64,000 nucleotides of DNA from Pedobacter sp. Leaf41 (GTDB lineage Bacteria; Bacteroidota; Bacteroidia; Sphingobacteriales; Sphingobacteriaceae), in contig NZ_LMLE01000008.1 of NCBI RefSeq assembly GCF_001422545.1, forward strand, positions 113,946 to 177,945, read 5' to 3'. Of this stretch, positions 45,759 through 55,500 are shown piece by piece (the first letter of the stretch is position 1; each line of letters begins with the position of its first letter). Position numbers and translations under genes: made by a program. Under the pieces are notes generated by a model. That model saw only the letters and a program-made list of their open reading frames with translations. It did no database searches and was not told the DNA's origin.

Positions 45759-46301
45759 ATGCACAAAATTAAGGTAGACGATAAGGAATTCGAGATTTTT
45801 CTAGAGAACGATAATTTAAATAAAAGGATTCGTCTGCTGGGCATCCAGATTAATTTGGATTATGAAGGGAAATGTCCACTTTTTATTGGCGTGCTGAATG
45901 GAAGTTTTCTTTTTATGGCTGATTTGATAAAAGAGATTGATGTGCCTTGCGAAGTCGCTTTTATGCGTGTGGCTTCATATGAAGGAACATCCAGCAGCGG
46001 TAAGGTAAAAGAACTTATTGGTTTACCTGACGATATTGAAGGCAGAGACATCATTATTGTAGAAGACATTGTAGATACCGGATTAACCATTAACCACATC
46101 ATTAAAACGTTAAAAGAGAAAAATCCGGCTTCGGTTAAAGTTAGTTCGCTCCTGGTAAAACCCAGCGCTTTGCAATACGATGTGGAAGAGTTAGCCTATG
46201 TTGGTTTTGAAATACCAAATGAATTTGTAGTTGGCTATGGTTTAGATTACAATGGCCTGGGCAGAAACTTAAACGATATTTACAGGGCGACTGAAGGATA
46301 A
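45759..46301 (+). CDS. hpt: hypoxanthine phosphoribosyltransferase
   Basis: 180 residues of the type I PRTase family. The PRPP-binding motif is IIIVEDIVDTGLTI (about 98-111), and the hood/pyrophosphate loop includes PLFIGVLNGSFLF. It salvages hypoxanthine and guanine to IMP and GMP. Length is normal. It is followed after 55 bp by psd. Confidence 0.95.
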   Translation: MHKIKVDDKEFEIFLENDNLNKRIRLLGIQINLDYEGKCPLFIGVLNGSFLFMADLIKEIDVPCEVAFMRVASYEGTSSSGKVKELIGLPDDIEGRDIIIVEDIVDTGLTINHIIKTLKEKNPASVKVSSLLVKPSALQYDVEELAYVGFEIPNEFVVGYGLDYNGLGRNLNDIYRATEG

Positions 46302-46356
46302 TTTTTCGGACTGATTAATTTATTTTTCGCACCTTTGTGCAATAATTTTTAATGTA

Positions 46357-47016
46357 ATGACCATACACAAAGAAGGCTATACCACCATAGCGATAACTAT
46401 TTTACTTATTTTCGTCATCAACGCTGTTGTGGATTATAAATATTACGATATGACCTGGTTGCGTTGGTTCATTTATATCTTTTCGGCCGCGTTATTCATC
46501 ATTGTACTCCAGTTTTTCCGTAATCCCAGCCGCAGTTTTTCTGCCGGAGAAGACCTGGTAATTTGCCCTGCAGACGGTAAAGTAGTTGTAATTGAAGAAA
46601 CAGAAGAAGGTGAATATTTTAAAGACAAGCGCTTACAGGTTTCTATATTTATGTCGCCGGTAAACGTCCACATCAACCGTAATCCAATTTCTGGTGTTGT
46701 TAAGTTTTTCAAATATCACCCAGGAAAATATTTAGCAGCCTGGAACCCGAAATCATCTACTGAAAATGAGCGTACCACTACTGTAGTTCAACATGCAAAT
46801 GGAACGCCTGTATTGTTCCGCCAAATTGCAGGTGCTTTAGCCCGTAGAATTGTATGGTATGTTAAAGAAGGAGATCAGGTAAAACAAACCGAACAGTTCG
46901 GGTTTATTAAATTCGGCTCAAGAGTAGACGTTTTTTTACCTGTTGGAACAAAAGTAAACGTAGAGCTTAATCAGGTGGTAAAAGGTGGAATTACTACTCT
47001 GGCAACTTTAAGTTAA
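46357..47016 (+). CDS. psd: phosphatidylserine decarboxylase proenzyme (short type)
   Basis: 219 residues. Two N-terminal hydrophobic helices (about 9-27 and 37-53) precede ADGKVVVIEE, VHINRNPISGVV and the autocleavage site FGSRVDVFLP, where Ser 188 would give the pyruvoyl cofactor and split the chain into beta and alpha subunits. It converts phosphatidylserine to phosphatidylethanolamine. The terminator downstream is shared with MscS. Confidence 0.96.
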   Translation: MTIHKEGYTTIAITILLIFVINAVVDYKYYDMTWLRWFIYIFSAALFIIVLQFFRNPSRSFSAGEDLVICPADGKVVVIEETEEGEYFKDKRLQVSIFMSPVNVHINRNPISGVVKFFKYHPGKYLAAWNPKSSTENERTTTVVQHANGTPVLFRQIAGALARRIVWYVKEGDQVKQTEQFGFIKFGSRVDVFLPVGTKVNVELNQVVKGGITTLATLS

Positions 47017-47035
47017 GCACCAATATACCGCATTA

Positions 47036-47068
47036 AAAAGCCGATTTGGGATTTCCAAATCGGCTTTT
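47036..47068. terminator. bidirectional terminator between psd and mscS
   Basis: AAAAGCCGATTTGG and CCAAATCGGCTTTT form a perfect 14-bp stem with a 5-nt loop, carrying T-runs for both strands. Confidence 0.95.
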
Positions 47069-47102
47069 CTTTTAACCAAATATTTTAATTGGATTTCAGT
47101 GC

Positions 47103-48275
47103 TTAATCAATTGCATCATTTCCCACTTCCTTTTCATGATCATTATTAATCGGTCTGTCGCTAATTAAGCGTTGCGTTGGATAGGCAAAATCAGATCTAT
47201 TTCGCATCACGATATCCATAATTTCAAGATTTATTTCCTGCCTGATTCTTAAAAATTCATTAAAATCAAGGTTGGTAATGAAATAGTTAATTTCAATATT
47301 TAAAGCTGAATCACCAAAGCTTTTAAAAGATGCATGTACATCAACCGTTCCTGGCTTTTGGTTGATATATGCCTCGATTTCTGATATAATATTTTTAACA
47401 GATTCTGCAGTTGTTTCGTAAGTTAATCCAATTATAAAATTCACTTTTCTCGAATCACGTAACGAAAGGTTTTCCAAAACGCCATCAATCATACCGCGGT
47501 TAGGGATAGTGGCCATCGTTTTTTCGGCCGTACGAATTCTGGTGCTTCTAAAGCCCACTTTCTCTACCGTACCTTCAACACCATCAACCTTAACCAAATC
47601 GCCAACCACAAAAGGCTTATCTAAAAAGATGGTAAAAGAGCCAATCAAATTTTCTAAACTCTCCTTAGCAGCAAGCGCAATAGCAATACCACCAATACCT
47701 AAACCTGTGATCAGTGTTAATACATTCACCTCGAAAACAAAGCCCAGCAAAGTAAAAAAGCCGATAAAAATCACCAGCGTTTTAAAAAGTTCCTTAAGAA
47801 ACGGAACCAATTGATCATCAGATTTATTCTGAGTTAGTGAGGCTTTAAATAATAAAACATGACTGATGAAATCGATAATCCTCAGGATGATCCAGAAAAC
47901 CGACAGGATAATCATGAATAGGAATATCCTGTCTACACAATCACCAATGCTTACCGGAATAACTTCTTTCGTTTTGCCTACCAATTTGCTGTAATGGAAA
48001 ACGGCCGCCTCTAATGGGTGTTTAAGCTGATTAATGGAAAGATAAAGTGTAGCGAGCAGGATGAAGGTTTCGATCGGCTTCACCAGCAGTGAAACAAAGG
48101 CTGCATCGTGCGATTGTTGAGAGAAACTTCTGAACAATCTAAACAAAAGTTTGCTCAACAATTTGGAAAATATGCGCTTGAAAATCAAACCGAACAAAAG
48201 TATTCCTCCAAAAAGGGAATAGGCTTTTACGGTATTGCCCCAAAAAACCTGTTCGAAAAATGCGGAATCTAACAT
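47103..48275 (-). CDS. MscS-family mechanosensitive ion channel
   Basis: 390 residues. Several N-terminal transmembrane helices lead to the pore-lining helix (VNVLTLITGLGIGGIAIALAAKESLENLIGS), then the beta domain FLDKPFVVGDLVKVDGVEGTVEKVGFRSTRIRT with NRGMIDGVLENLSLRD, and a C-terminal alpha/beta domain. It releases solutes on hypo-osmotic shock. It is preceded by the rplS terminator. Confidence 0.95.
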   Translation of the reverse strand: MLDSAFFEQVFWGNTVKAYSLFGGILLFGLIFKRIFSKLLSKLLFRLFRSFSQQSHDAAFVSLLVKPIETFILLATLYLSINQLKHPLEAAVFHYSKLVGKTKEVIPVSIGDCVDRIFLFMIILSVFWIILRIIDFISHVLLFKASLTQNKSDDQLVPFLKELFKTLVIFIGFFTLLGFVFEVNVLTLITGLGIGGIAIALAAKESLENLIGSFTIFLDKPFVVGDLVKVDGVEGTVEKVGFRSTRIRTAEKTMATIPNRGMIDGVLENLSLRDSRKVNFIIGLTYETTAESVKNIISEIEAYINQKPGTVDVHASFKSFGDSALNIEINYFITNLDFNEFLRIRQEINLEIMDIVMRNRSDFAYPTQRLISDRPINNDHEKEVGNDAID

Positions 48276-48293
48276 ATAGGTAAAGGTATAAAC

Positions 48294-48324
48294 AAAAAAA
48301 CCTCCACGAAATTAATCGTGAAGG
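48294..48324 (-). terminator. rho-independent terminator after rplS
   Basis: On the minus strand CCTTCACGA and TCGTGGAGG form a 9-bp stem with one mismatch around TTAATT, followed by seven T. Confidence 0.85.
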
Positions 48325-48346
48325 CTATATCTTTCAATAAAGAATA

Positions 48347-48694
48347 TTATTTTCTCAAAGATTTGATACGAGCAGCTTTACCAGTTAAAGCACGTAAGTA
48401 GAATAATTTCGCTCTACGAACTTTACCATAGCTATTTACTTCTATCTTCTCGATGTTTGGAGAATTAACAGGGAAAATACGCTCAACACCAATACTGTTA
48501 CTAATTTTACGAACTGTGAAAGTTTCGTTAGCACCTGCACTGTTGCGTTGAATTACAACACCTTGGTAAATTTGAATACGTTCTTTATTACCTTCGCGAA
48601 TTTTATAGTGTACGCTCACTGTATCGCCAGACTTGAACGCAGGAAAATCTTTTTTCGCGATGGCCTGCTCTTCAACAAATTTTACTAAATCCAT
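48347..48694 (-). CDS. rplS: 50S ribosomal protein L19
   Basis: 115 residues. [29 protein letters not shown] and [21 protein letters not shown] are the L19 signature. L19 sits at the 30S-50S interface. Last gene of the rpsP-rimM-trmD-rplS cluster, 137 bp after trmD, closed by a terminator. Confidence 0.98.
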   Translation of the reverse strand: MDLVKFVEEQAIAKKDFPAFKSGDTVSVHYKIREGNKERIQIYQGVVIQRNSAGANETFTVRKISNSIGVERIFPVNSPNIEKIEVNSYGKVRRAKLFYLRALTGKAARIKSLRK

Positions 48695-48831
48695 GATTTT
48701 AAGCTATTAAATCGATATTTCAACCCGTGAAATTCGGATTGCAATATTAGGGATTTTTTTTTAATTATAAAAACTAATTTTATTTTTTCCACAATCTTTT
48801 AGAAATCCACATTGTTACATGTTAAATGCTT

Positions 48832-49506
48832 CTATTCCAAAAGATCAGGACGGCGGGTTTTAGTACGCTCCAATGCCTGTTCATGCCTCCATTCATTCAC
48901 TTTTGCTTCATGTCCGCTCAATAAAACATCAGGCACTTTATGGCCTCTCCAATCAGCCGGCCGGGTGTAAACAGGTGCATCCAGCAACTCTCCCTGAAAG
49001 CTATCAGAAAGGGCAGAAGTTTCATCATTCAAAACACCGGGAATTAACCGCACCACGGCATCAACTACAATTGCCGCAGGTAATTCTCCTCCACTTAATA
49101 CGTAATCGCCTACAGAGATCTCACGGGTAACAAAAATATCGCGGATCCGTTGATCTATTCCCTTATAGTGGCCACACAGAATAATGATATTTTTTTTAAT
49201 GGAAAGCTCATTGGCTGTGCTTTGATTTAGCGTAACCCCATCCGGACTCATGAAAATGATCTCGTCATATTCCCTTTCTGCCTGAAGCTTTTCGATACAG
49301 GCCGCAAAGGGCTCAATACTCATTACCATCCCGCTTCCTCCACCGTACTGATAGTCATCTACACTCTTTTGTTTGTTAGTCGCATAATCACGAAGATTAT
49401 GAACCACAATTTCGGCAATACCTTTTTTTTGAGCACGCTGCAAAATGGAATGTGCAAAAGGGCTTTCTAACAAAGCCGGAAGAACCGTTATAATATCAAA
49501 ACGCAT
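48832..49506 (-). CDS. trmD: tRNA (guanine-37-N1)-methyltransferase
   Basis: 224 residues of the SPOUT family. [21 protein letters not shown] at the start, and the trefoil knot with [23 protein letters not shown] and [25 protein letters not shown] binding SAM. The C-terminal domain has [21 protein letters not shown]-like text (here [13 protein letters not shown]). It methylates G37 to prevent frameshifting. Separated from rimM by an inserted lipoprotein gene. Confidence 0.98.
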   Translation of the reverse strand: MRFDIITVLPALLESPFAHSILQRAQKKGIAEIVVHNLRDYATNKQKSVDDYQYGGGSGMVMSIEPFAACIEKLQAEREYDEIIFMSPDGVTLNQSTANELSIKKNIIILCGHYKGIDQRIRDIFVTREISVGDYVLSGGELPAAIVVDAVVRLIPGVLNDETSALSDSFQGELLDAPVYTRPADWRGHKVPDVLLSGHEAKVNEWRHEQALERTKTRRPDLLE

Positions 49507-49510
49507 GGAG

Positions 49511-49518
49511 CAAAGGTA
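49511..49518 (-). promoter_or_regulatory. candidate -7 box upstream of trmD
   Basis: The minus strand reads TACCTTTG, matching TAnnTTTG, 5 bp before the trmD ATG; a well-placed TTTG -33 box was not found. If real, the message is nearly leaderless and trmD-rplS have their own promoter behind the inserted gene. Confidence 0.35.
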
Positions 49519-49680
49519 AGAATAGTTTGGCGTTTGGCGATAAGCGTTGCATCCAATGGCTTAACAGAAACACATCACCAGTAGCATAATCATCATTTTC
49601 TATACAAATTTTGCTAATCGAAATTTATAATCTGCTATTCCATAAAACTAATCCAGGTGATATTTTGGAGAAAGAGGGAA

Positions 49681-50292
49681 TCAAATCGTCCATTGATCGT
49701 GAATTACTGCTACCAGATAATAGGCTTGCTCATGCTTTTTAAAAACGAAACGAAGGCTATTCCAGTCAAGCCCTTTATATTTTTCGTTATTTCCTTTAAA
49801 ATAGTATTCAGTAAAATGGAGCTGAGGATAACTTTCCTTTAAATTATTGATGGTATTGCCTTGGCCGATAAACTCGTCATAGCTTTTCCTTTTTGCGTTT
49901 AAATAGTCTGCATTGTAAACAAACCTTTCTATATAGGGCTTAACCTTCATCTTTATTGCCTCGCCACTACCATCAAAGTGGCCCCAGGTGAGCGTCCAGT
50001 TTTTATCTATGGCTTCTAAAAAATCTTTCGCTAAAACATGTTTGTGTGTAGGATCGATAAATCCGTAAGGAGAAAAACGAACGCCATCAATGGGGTGAAA
50101 ATATGACGCAAATGCCTGGTAGTTCTTTTCTTTTAAAGCTTTGAGTGCTTTAACAGCAACAGCATTAATAGAATCTTGCTGGGATTTTTGCTTGATAACT
50201 TCAGCCCCTGCTGAATTATTTTCAGGCTTTTTGGTTTGATTACAGCTTGCAAAGATTAGCAGCATCAAAAAAGAAATGAATAAACCTTTCAT
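49681..50292 (-). CDS. lipoprotein of unknown function inside the rpsP-rplS cluster
   Basis: 203 residues. MKGLFISFLMLLIFASCNQ is a lipoprotein signal with the Cys at 17. A helical stretch and a mixed domain follow (FASYFHPIDGVRFSPYGFID, YLVAVIHDQWTI at the end), reminiscent of NTF2/SnoaL-like folds, but this is only an impression. It starts 45 bp after rimM and ends 174 bp before trmD. Confidence 0.7.
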   Translation of the reverse strand: MKGLFISFLMLLIFASCNQTKKPENNSAGAEVIKQKSQQDSINAVAVKALKALKEKNYQAFASYFHPIDGVRFSPYGFIDPTHKHVLAKDFLEAIDKNWTLTWGHFDGSGEAIKMKVKPYIERFVYNADYLNAKRKSYDEFIGQGNTINNLKESYPQLHFTEYYFKGNNEKYKGLDWNSLRFVFKKHEQAYYLVAVIHDQWTI

Positions 50293-50337
50293 GATTGTTA
50301 AACGAAAAATACACGAAAAAGGTTTATCTGATAGAGA

Positions 50338-50865
50338 TTAATTCTCCAGATAAATATCAAGTAAGCCTTCCGGCAAATCCAGGGTCAAAATCTTTTTCTC
50401 ATCATCTATCTCCACAATAAAATCTTCATTAAGCGGAAAAAGAATTTCAGTTTGCTGGTACAAAACGGTGGCAATAAATTGTTGGGGATATTCATTTACC
50501 TCCAGAATTTCACCAAGCTCACCAAGGCTTTTGTCAACGGCAGTAAAACCCTTGAGGTCTGTATAGAAGAATTCGTTCTCATCACGTTCTGGCATGAGGT
50601 TTAACGGCAAATAGAGCTTTTTCTTTAACAATGGTTGTGCCTTATCGATATGATTAACGTCATCGAAATTGAAGTAACCCGTTTTATTTGCCTGTAGCTT
50701 CGCATCGGCCACGAAGTAAGGCACAAGCTTTCCATTCATATCTGCAAACATGACATCAAATGTAAGCTGCTCGTATTCATCAAATTCAAAAAAGATTTGA
50801 ACTTCTCCTTTTAAACCCCTTGTTTTTGTAACGTAACCTACGTAAAATGCTTCTTCGTGTTTCAT
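50338..50865 (-). CDS. rimM: ribosome maturation factor RimM
   Basis: 175 residues. An N-terminal RimM barrel (YVGYVTKTRGLKGEVQIFFEFDEY) and a C-terminal PRC domain (LKGFTAVDKSLGELGEILEV). It assists 30S 3'-domain assembly around S19. A TAGGTTTG -7-like box lies at 50878-50871 on the minus strand just before the start, so it may have its own promoter beyond the rpsP terminator. Confidence 0.96.
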   Translation of the reverse strand: MKHEEAFYVGYVTKTRGLKGEVQIFFEFDEYEQLTFDVMFADMNGKLVPYFVADAKLQANKTGYFNFDDVNHIDKAQPLLKKKLYLPLNLMPERDENEFFYTDLKGFTAVDKSLGELGEILEVNEYPQQFIATVLYQQTEILFPLNEDFIVEIDDEKKILTLDLPEGLLDIYLEN

Positions 50866-50968
50866 AACCCCAAACCTAATATATTATCGTCATTGAGAAC
50901 CTGTTTTCATCAGAAGAAAACTGCCTAATGTAAGCCGGCAATCTGATTTACGCCATCTTCAAAAATGA

Positions 50969-50993
50969 GATTACTTCGTTTCTCGTAATGACG
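50969..50993 (-). repeat. 25-bp REP-like repeat between rpsP and rimM
   Basis: Forward text GATTACTTCGTTTCTCGTAA matches the copies at 35068 and (inverted) 33631 but uses ATTAC/GTAAT in the stem where they use ATTGC/GCAAT, a paired change that keeps the base pairing. Confidence 0.75.
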
Positions 50994-51018
50994 ATACCGA
51001 ATAAAAAGCCGCTTATAT

Positions 51019-51051
51019 AAAAATAGCGTTCCGAAACTCGAAACGCTATTT
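51019..51051 (-). terminator. rho-independent terminator after rpsP
   Basis: On the minus strand AAATAGCGTT and AACGCTATTT form a perfect 10-bp stem around an 11-nt loop, followed by T. It separates rpsP from rimM, so read-through or a second promoter is needed for rimM. Confidence 0.85.
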
Positions 51052-51072
51052 CTTTGAACAAAACAATTAAAA

Positions 51073-51627
51073 TTATTCTGCTCCTTCTTCTTTAGTAGCT
51101 TCTGCTGCAGGAGCTTCTTCAGTTGCCTCAGCAGCTGGAGTTTCTTCTTCAACAACTTCTTCTGCAACTGGTGCATTTTTAGCTGCGATTGCTGCTGCTC
51201 TGTCTTCTTTTTTCTTAGCTTCTGCTGCTAATGCTGCTTTACGCACATCTGCTTTAGAAGTAGCTAAACCTTCTGTTTTACCAGAGATTTTACCAGCTTT
51301 AGCATCAACCCAAGCAGTGAATTTTTCGTCAGCTTGTTCTTGTGTTAAAGCACCTTTTTTAACACCACCTTCTAAGTGTTTTTTGTATAAAACGCCTTTG
51401 TAAGATAGAATAGCACGAGCTGTATCAGTTGGTTGTGCACCACTGTTAACCCAAGCTAAAGTTTTTTCGAAGTTAATTTCGATAGTAGCAGGATTGGTGT
51501 TTGGGTTGTATGAACCTAAACGCTCAATAAATTTACCATCACGTGGAGAGCGAGAATCTGCTACCACAACGTGGAAAAAAGGTTTTCCTTTTTTACCGAA
51601 TCTTTGCAATCTGATTTTAGTTGCCAT
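51073..51627 (-). CDS. rpsP: 30S ribosomal protein S16 with Ala/Glu-rich C-terminal extension
   Basis: 184 residues, where S16 is usually 80-90. The core (about 1-85) has [21 protein letters not shown] and [22 protein letters not shown]. The extension is charged and then Ala/Glu/Pro rich ([20 protein letters not shown]), a known Bacteroidota trait. S16 is needed for 30S assembly. It has the best-matching promoter in the window. Confidence 0.97.
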   Translation of the reverse strand: MATKIRLQRFGKKGKPFFHVVVADSRSPRDGKFIERLGSYNPNTNPATIEINFEKTLAWVNSGAQPTDTARAILSYKGVLYKKHLEGGVKKGALTQEQADEKFTAWVDAKAGKISGKTEGLATSKADVRKAALAAEAKKKEDRAAAIAAKNAPVAEEVVEEETPAAEATEEAPAAEATKEEGAE

Positions 51628-51683
51628 TTCTTTTCGTATTTATGTATTCAACATAGTTCCCGGAGCTACATGCTGCGGGGCTG

Positions 51684-51715
51684 CAAAGATAAGTAATGAA
51701 TTGATACTTTGCAAA
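51684..51715 (-). promoter_or_regulatory. promoter of rpsP
   Basis: The minus strand has TTTG (51715-51712), 20 nt, then TATCTTTG (51691-51684): a full match to the Bacteroidota -33/-7 consensus. It leaves a leader of about 50 nt before the rpsP ATG. Confidence 0.8.
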
Positions 51716-51829
51716 TTGAAAAATGATTAAAGAACAAGGAGTAAAGTCTCGAAGATAATTAGGTGGCCTAAAATAGGATTTGATCTTTTATCCTTGTTCC
51801 TTCATCCTTGTTCATTTATCTTTACCTTT

Positions 51830-52348
51830 ATGAAAATAGCCATTGATATGGATGAGGTAATTGCCGATCCGATTAAGAAATTTATTCAGCTTTACAACCG
51901 CGATTATAATGTTCCATTGGATTTGAAAATCGATGCCGGCAATGAAATTTATCACCATGTGCCGAAGGATGTGGAACGAAAATGGTTTGAATACATCAAC
52001 GAACCTGGTTTTTTCCGCGACCTCGAGGTTATTCCAGATAGCCAAAGGGTACTTAAAGCGTTGCAAGAAAAGTACGATGTATTTATTGTTTCTGCCGCAA
52101 TGGAATTTCCAAACTGCTTAAAAGATAAATACGATTGGCTAACAGACCATTTCCCTTTTATCGACTGGCAACACATTATTTTTTGTGGACAAAAAATTGT
52201 GAGTACCGATATTATGATTGACGATAGGATTAAAAACTTCGTCAATTTTCCTGGCAGGTCATTGTTATTTACTTCGCCACATAATTTATTAGTTACTGAA
52301 TACGAACGCGTAAATACATGGGAGGAAGTTGCGGGCTTATTGCTTTAA
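51830..52348 (+). CDS. 5'(3')-deoxyribonucleotidase (NT5C type)
   Basis: 172 residues from ATG 51830; an upstream in-frame start adds a non-conserved tail. The HAD-fold nucleophile motif is MKIAIDMDEVIADP (Asp 6 and Asp 8), with VSAAMEFPN (motif II), and IDDRIKNF (motif IV). Short NT5C-type enzymes dephosphorylate dNMPs, mainly dUMP/dTMP. Divergent from rpsP. Confidence 0.93.
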   Translation: MKIAIDMDEVIADPIKKFIQLYNRDYNVPLDLKIDAGNEIYHHVPKDVERKWFEYINEPGFFRDLEVIPDSQRVLKALQEKYDVFIVSAAMEFPNCLKDKYDWLTDHFPFIDWQHIIFCGQKIVSTDIMIDDRIKNFVNFPGRSLLFTSPHNLLVTEYERVNTWEEVAGLLL

Positions 52349-52451
52349 TAAGTTAAACCGTCATCACTACCAAAGCACAGCGAAACGGAGAGATCTTTCT
52401 CCATTCTTTTTAAAGATTTCTCCACTGCATTCGAATGAAGAAACCTGAAAA

Positions 52452-52520
52452 ACCATATAAGAAATTTAAGAAAACATATGGCAACTGAGCTTATATGAAA
52501 TCTTAAATGCCTTATATGGT
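52452..52520. repeat. solo hairpin with ACCATATAAG/CTTATATGGT ends
   Basis: The terminal arms ACCATATAAG (52452-52461) and CTTATATGGT (52511-52520) are perfect complements. Inside them ATTTAAGA (52464-52471) pairs with TCTTAAAT (52501-52508), and CATAT with ATATG. The design and the terminal words resemble the tandem units at 6429. It lies in the 193-bp gap between convergent genes. Confidence 0.8.
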
Positions 52521-52541
52521 CAATTCTACCGTAATTCCATT

Positions 52542-55500
52542 TTAAAAATTAAATTCTCCAACCAAATTGCCATTTCGATTATCGGCGGCCATTGGTAGCA
52601 CAATTACTTTTCTTTGCTGCTTGCCTGTTGCATAACGGGTGTAAATCTCCGCGGTTACGGTTGTAGGTCCGCTGATGTTGATCTGCCTATCGCCATAATA
52701 ATTCACCTCTATTTTATATTTCCCTTTTATAGCCTTTTTGATCATAAACTGCTCTGGGCCATATCCTGATGTAAAATCGTTACTAATTCTGCCGCCAATT
52801 TTTGTCCGGTTGTTTCCGTAATAACCCTTTTCTCCAGTCGGATCTGTTAACCACAAATCGATATCGGTATCATTTTTATTCCAATTTAACACGACACGAA
52901 CATCAACTGGCAACGCCGAAATTAAACGCTTGTCTATTTTTCTAATATTTAATTTATCTCCGTGTTTACTGATCAGGTTATTGATTTCCGGAATGATTAT
53001 TTCCTCAATGCCCTGGTCGCGATCGGCTATTTGTGAATTATAACTTTGCGTTAAAACTTTGTACAAATTATCCAAAGCCATCTGATATTGACCAGCATCG
53101 GCCAAAGCCAATGCGTAATCGCGGTAACTTTGTGCATCCATCGGGCGCCATTGCAAAACCTTACTGGTAATAAAAATTTCTTCCTGATAATTGCCGGTTT
53201 GCTTCAATTTGTAGGCAAGGGTTTTATATAAATCAGCATTTTCCAGATCCAGATCGGCAATGCTGCTTAAAATTGTTAAAGCCCTAACGCTGTCTTTTTG
53301 CTGGAAAAACCAATTGGCCACATCGAAATAAAACATGGGTGTGGTGATGTAATCTGGGCGCATTTTCAAATAAGATTGATAAGCGCTATCTGGTTTGCCT
53401 ATCAATTTTTTCATGTAATCTTTATCACTTTTAAATTCTGGGATAATGATTGCCGGCTGTGTTTCTACAACCCTAGCCACACTGTTGGTTACACTTACTC
53501 CAGCAACCCGGCCTTGTAAAGAGGAGCTTGCAGTTGCCTGAGATCTGATTATTGTGGTTGCACTCGCCGTTTCCATTCGCTTAGCTTGTGCCGCATTACC
53601 AACAACCATTATTTCTTGTAAAGCCTGACGATCATCTGCCTTTGCTTCCGGCTGTGCTGCAACCGGAGGCGGCGGCATTCTTACCGCATCAACCCTTGGT
53701 GGCGCTGCTTGAGTAGCTTGGGGTCTCGATCTCTGTGCATCTCCAACAGGAGTAGCAACAACTACAGGTGGAGCTGGCGCTCCACGAGCGATTCTGTTAT
53801 CTGGTGTAGGATATTGCTCCTTATGTTTCGCGGGTTCTTTGTAATAGAAATCGGTATTCCACCAGGTCTTTAAATCTTTTGTCATCACTACCGCAGCGTT
53901 TAACAAATTTGTTTTACGTTCCTGAATATCCATTCTACGTTGTTTTAAAACGGCATCGTAAGCCTGACGCAATTCTGCTGGCGGTGCAATGTCGTAACGC
54001 AAATAATCATCTAAATTTTCTAACACAATTAAGCTGGTGTTTCGTGTCACAATACCAAATTGTTTGCTTAATAAACTGATGTCGTCTTTGTTCGCCTCAT
54101 ACTGAATATCCATTTCGGCAATCTTTTTTTGCGCCCAAACACGACTTACATCTATGCTACTTAAAGCATGTTCCGTTGCATTTAAACGAACTACCTGCTC
54201 TGCTACCACTATATTTCCATAGCCAAATTGCAATACAAATTCGGTATTTAAACCGTTCAAAATCCCGGCTACAGATAAATGTCCGTTTACATTTACATGC
54301 ATTGATGGATAGGTTTGACGAATATCCGTTGCGTTTTTAATCCCTAAAAACTGCAGATTTTCCTGGCTTAATTGTTTAAATGCATTTGTTACAGTTGTTG
54401 CATTCAGATTGATAAATTGTCCGCCTGTTTTTAAACTAATGTATTTTAAAGTGCTATAGTCTGCTTTCAAAGCACTATTGATACCATGAACAGGTTTATT
54501 TAATGCAATGGTATTTTTCCCGAAAGTTGATAAGCCGTCGGTGAAAAGAAGATATTCCTCAGCAGGAAGCAATCTCGAGTTTACTGCGCTGAAGTTTGTC
54601 CCGCCATCATAAACCAGGCTTTCGAGTTTTGCCTTTAAGGCAGACCAGTTACCATTCACAATTACATATGAGCCTTCCTTTTTAAATTCATTGTTAAGCA
54701 AGCCCAATTGAACTGTCAAATTCTGTTTTTGGGCGATGATTAAACCTAAAAGCTCAATCTCTTTTTTAGTATCCCGCTGTAATCCGCTCAAAGAAACATC
54801 CCAAATCAAACCAATTTGATTTGCCCATTGTCTTGGCCTGATTTCAATGTTGGGAAAAACGTTCACCAAGAAATAATATCCATTTGAAGCTTTTTGCATT
54901 TGCACTTCAGGCAAATCATTTCGTTTTGGAAGATTAATGGTTAAGCCGTTTTTAGGTTGATAGTTTGTTTTTTTGATTTCGCCAACATAAGTATTGCCAT
55001 TTGCCTGCATGTCAAAATTACCATCGGGCTGTTCGCTTAATTCTGGTTTGAGCACACTTTCAAAAACTGTAGTTTTAAGAGAAAAATCTTCAATCTTTTC
55101 ATTATAATCGAGTGGTAAATGATATTTAAGTGAGGCTCCTTTGTTAAAACTCAGCTCTTCCTCATAACCTACGATGATTGTTCTACTTCCGTTAGCTGGC
55201 AATGGATAAATTCTGGTACGGAAGTTATTTCCTTCTACTTTCTCTAACAAACCAGGATCTACACGTCTCCTTTCAATACTCTCGAAAACCTCCGTTGCCT
55301 TTGCTTTTTCAACAGGAACGGCTTCACGCATTTTGCCATTAATATCTAATGCGTAGCGGCTAACCGTAACGCCTTCAGGCATTGGAAAAGTAAGTTCTCC
55401 CTCTAATATGCTGTTGCTATTGTTATGGAAAGTCATTGTCATTACCGTGGTGGCAATGTTTCCCGTAATCTGTACATCGATATTAAGTTTGCTCATTTTT

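Noticed and set aside
50925-51176. Lys/Leu-rich 83-codon frame near rpsP
   Set aside because: The low-complexity Lys/Leu text is the S16 Ala/Glu tail read in another frame, then the terminator and repeat DNA.
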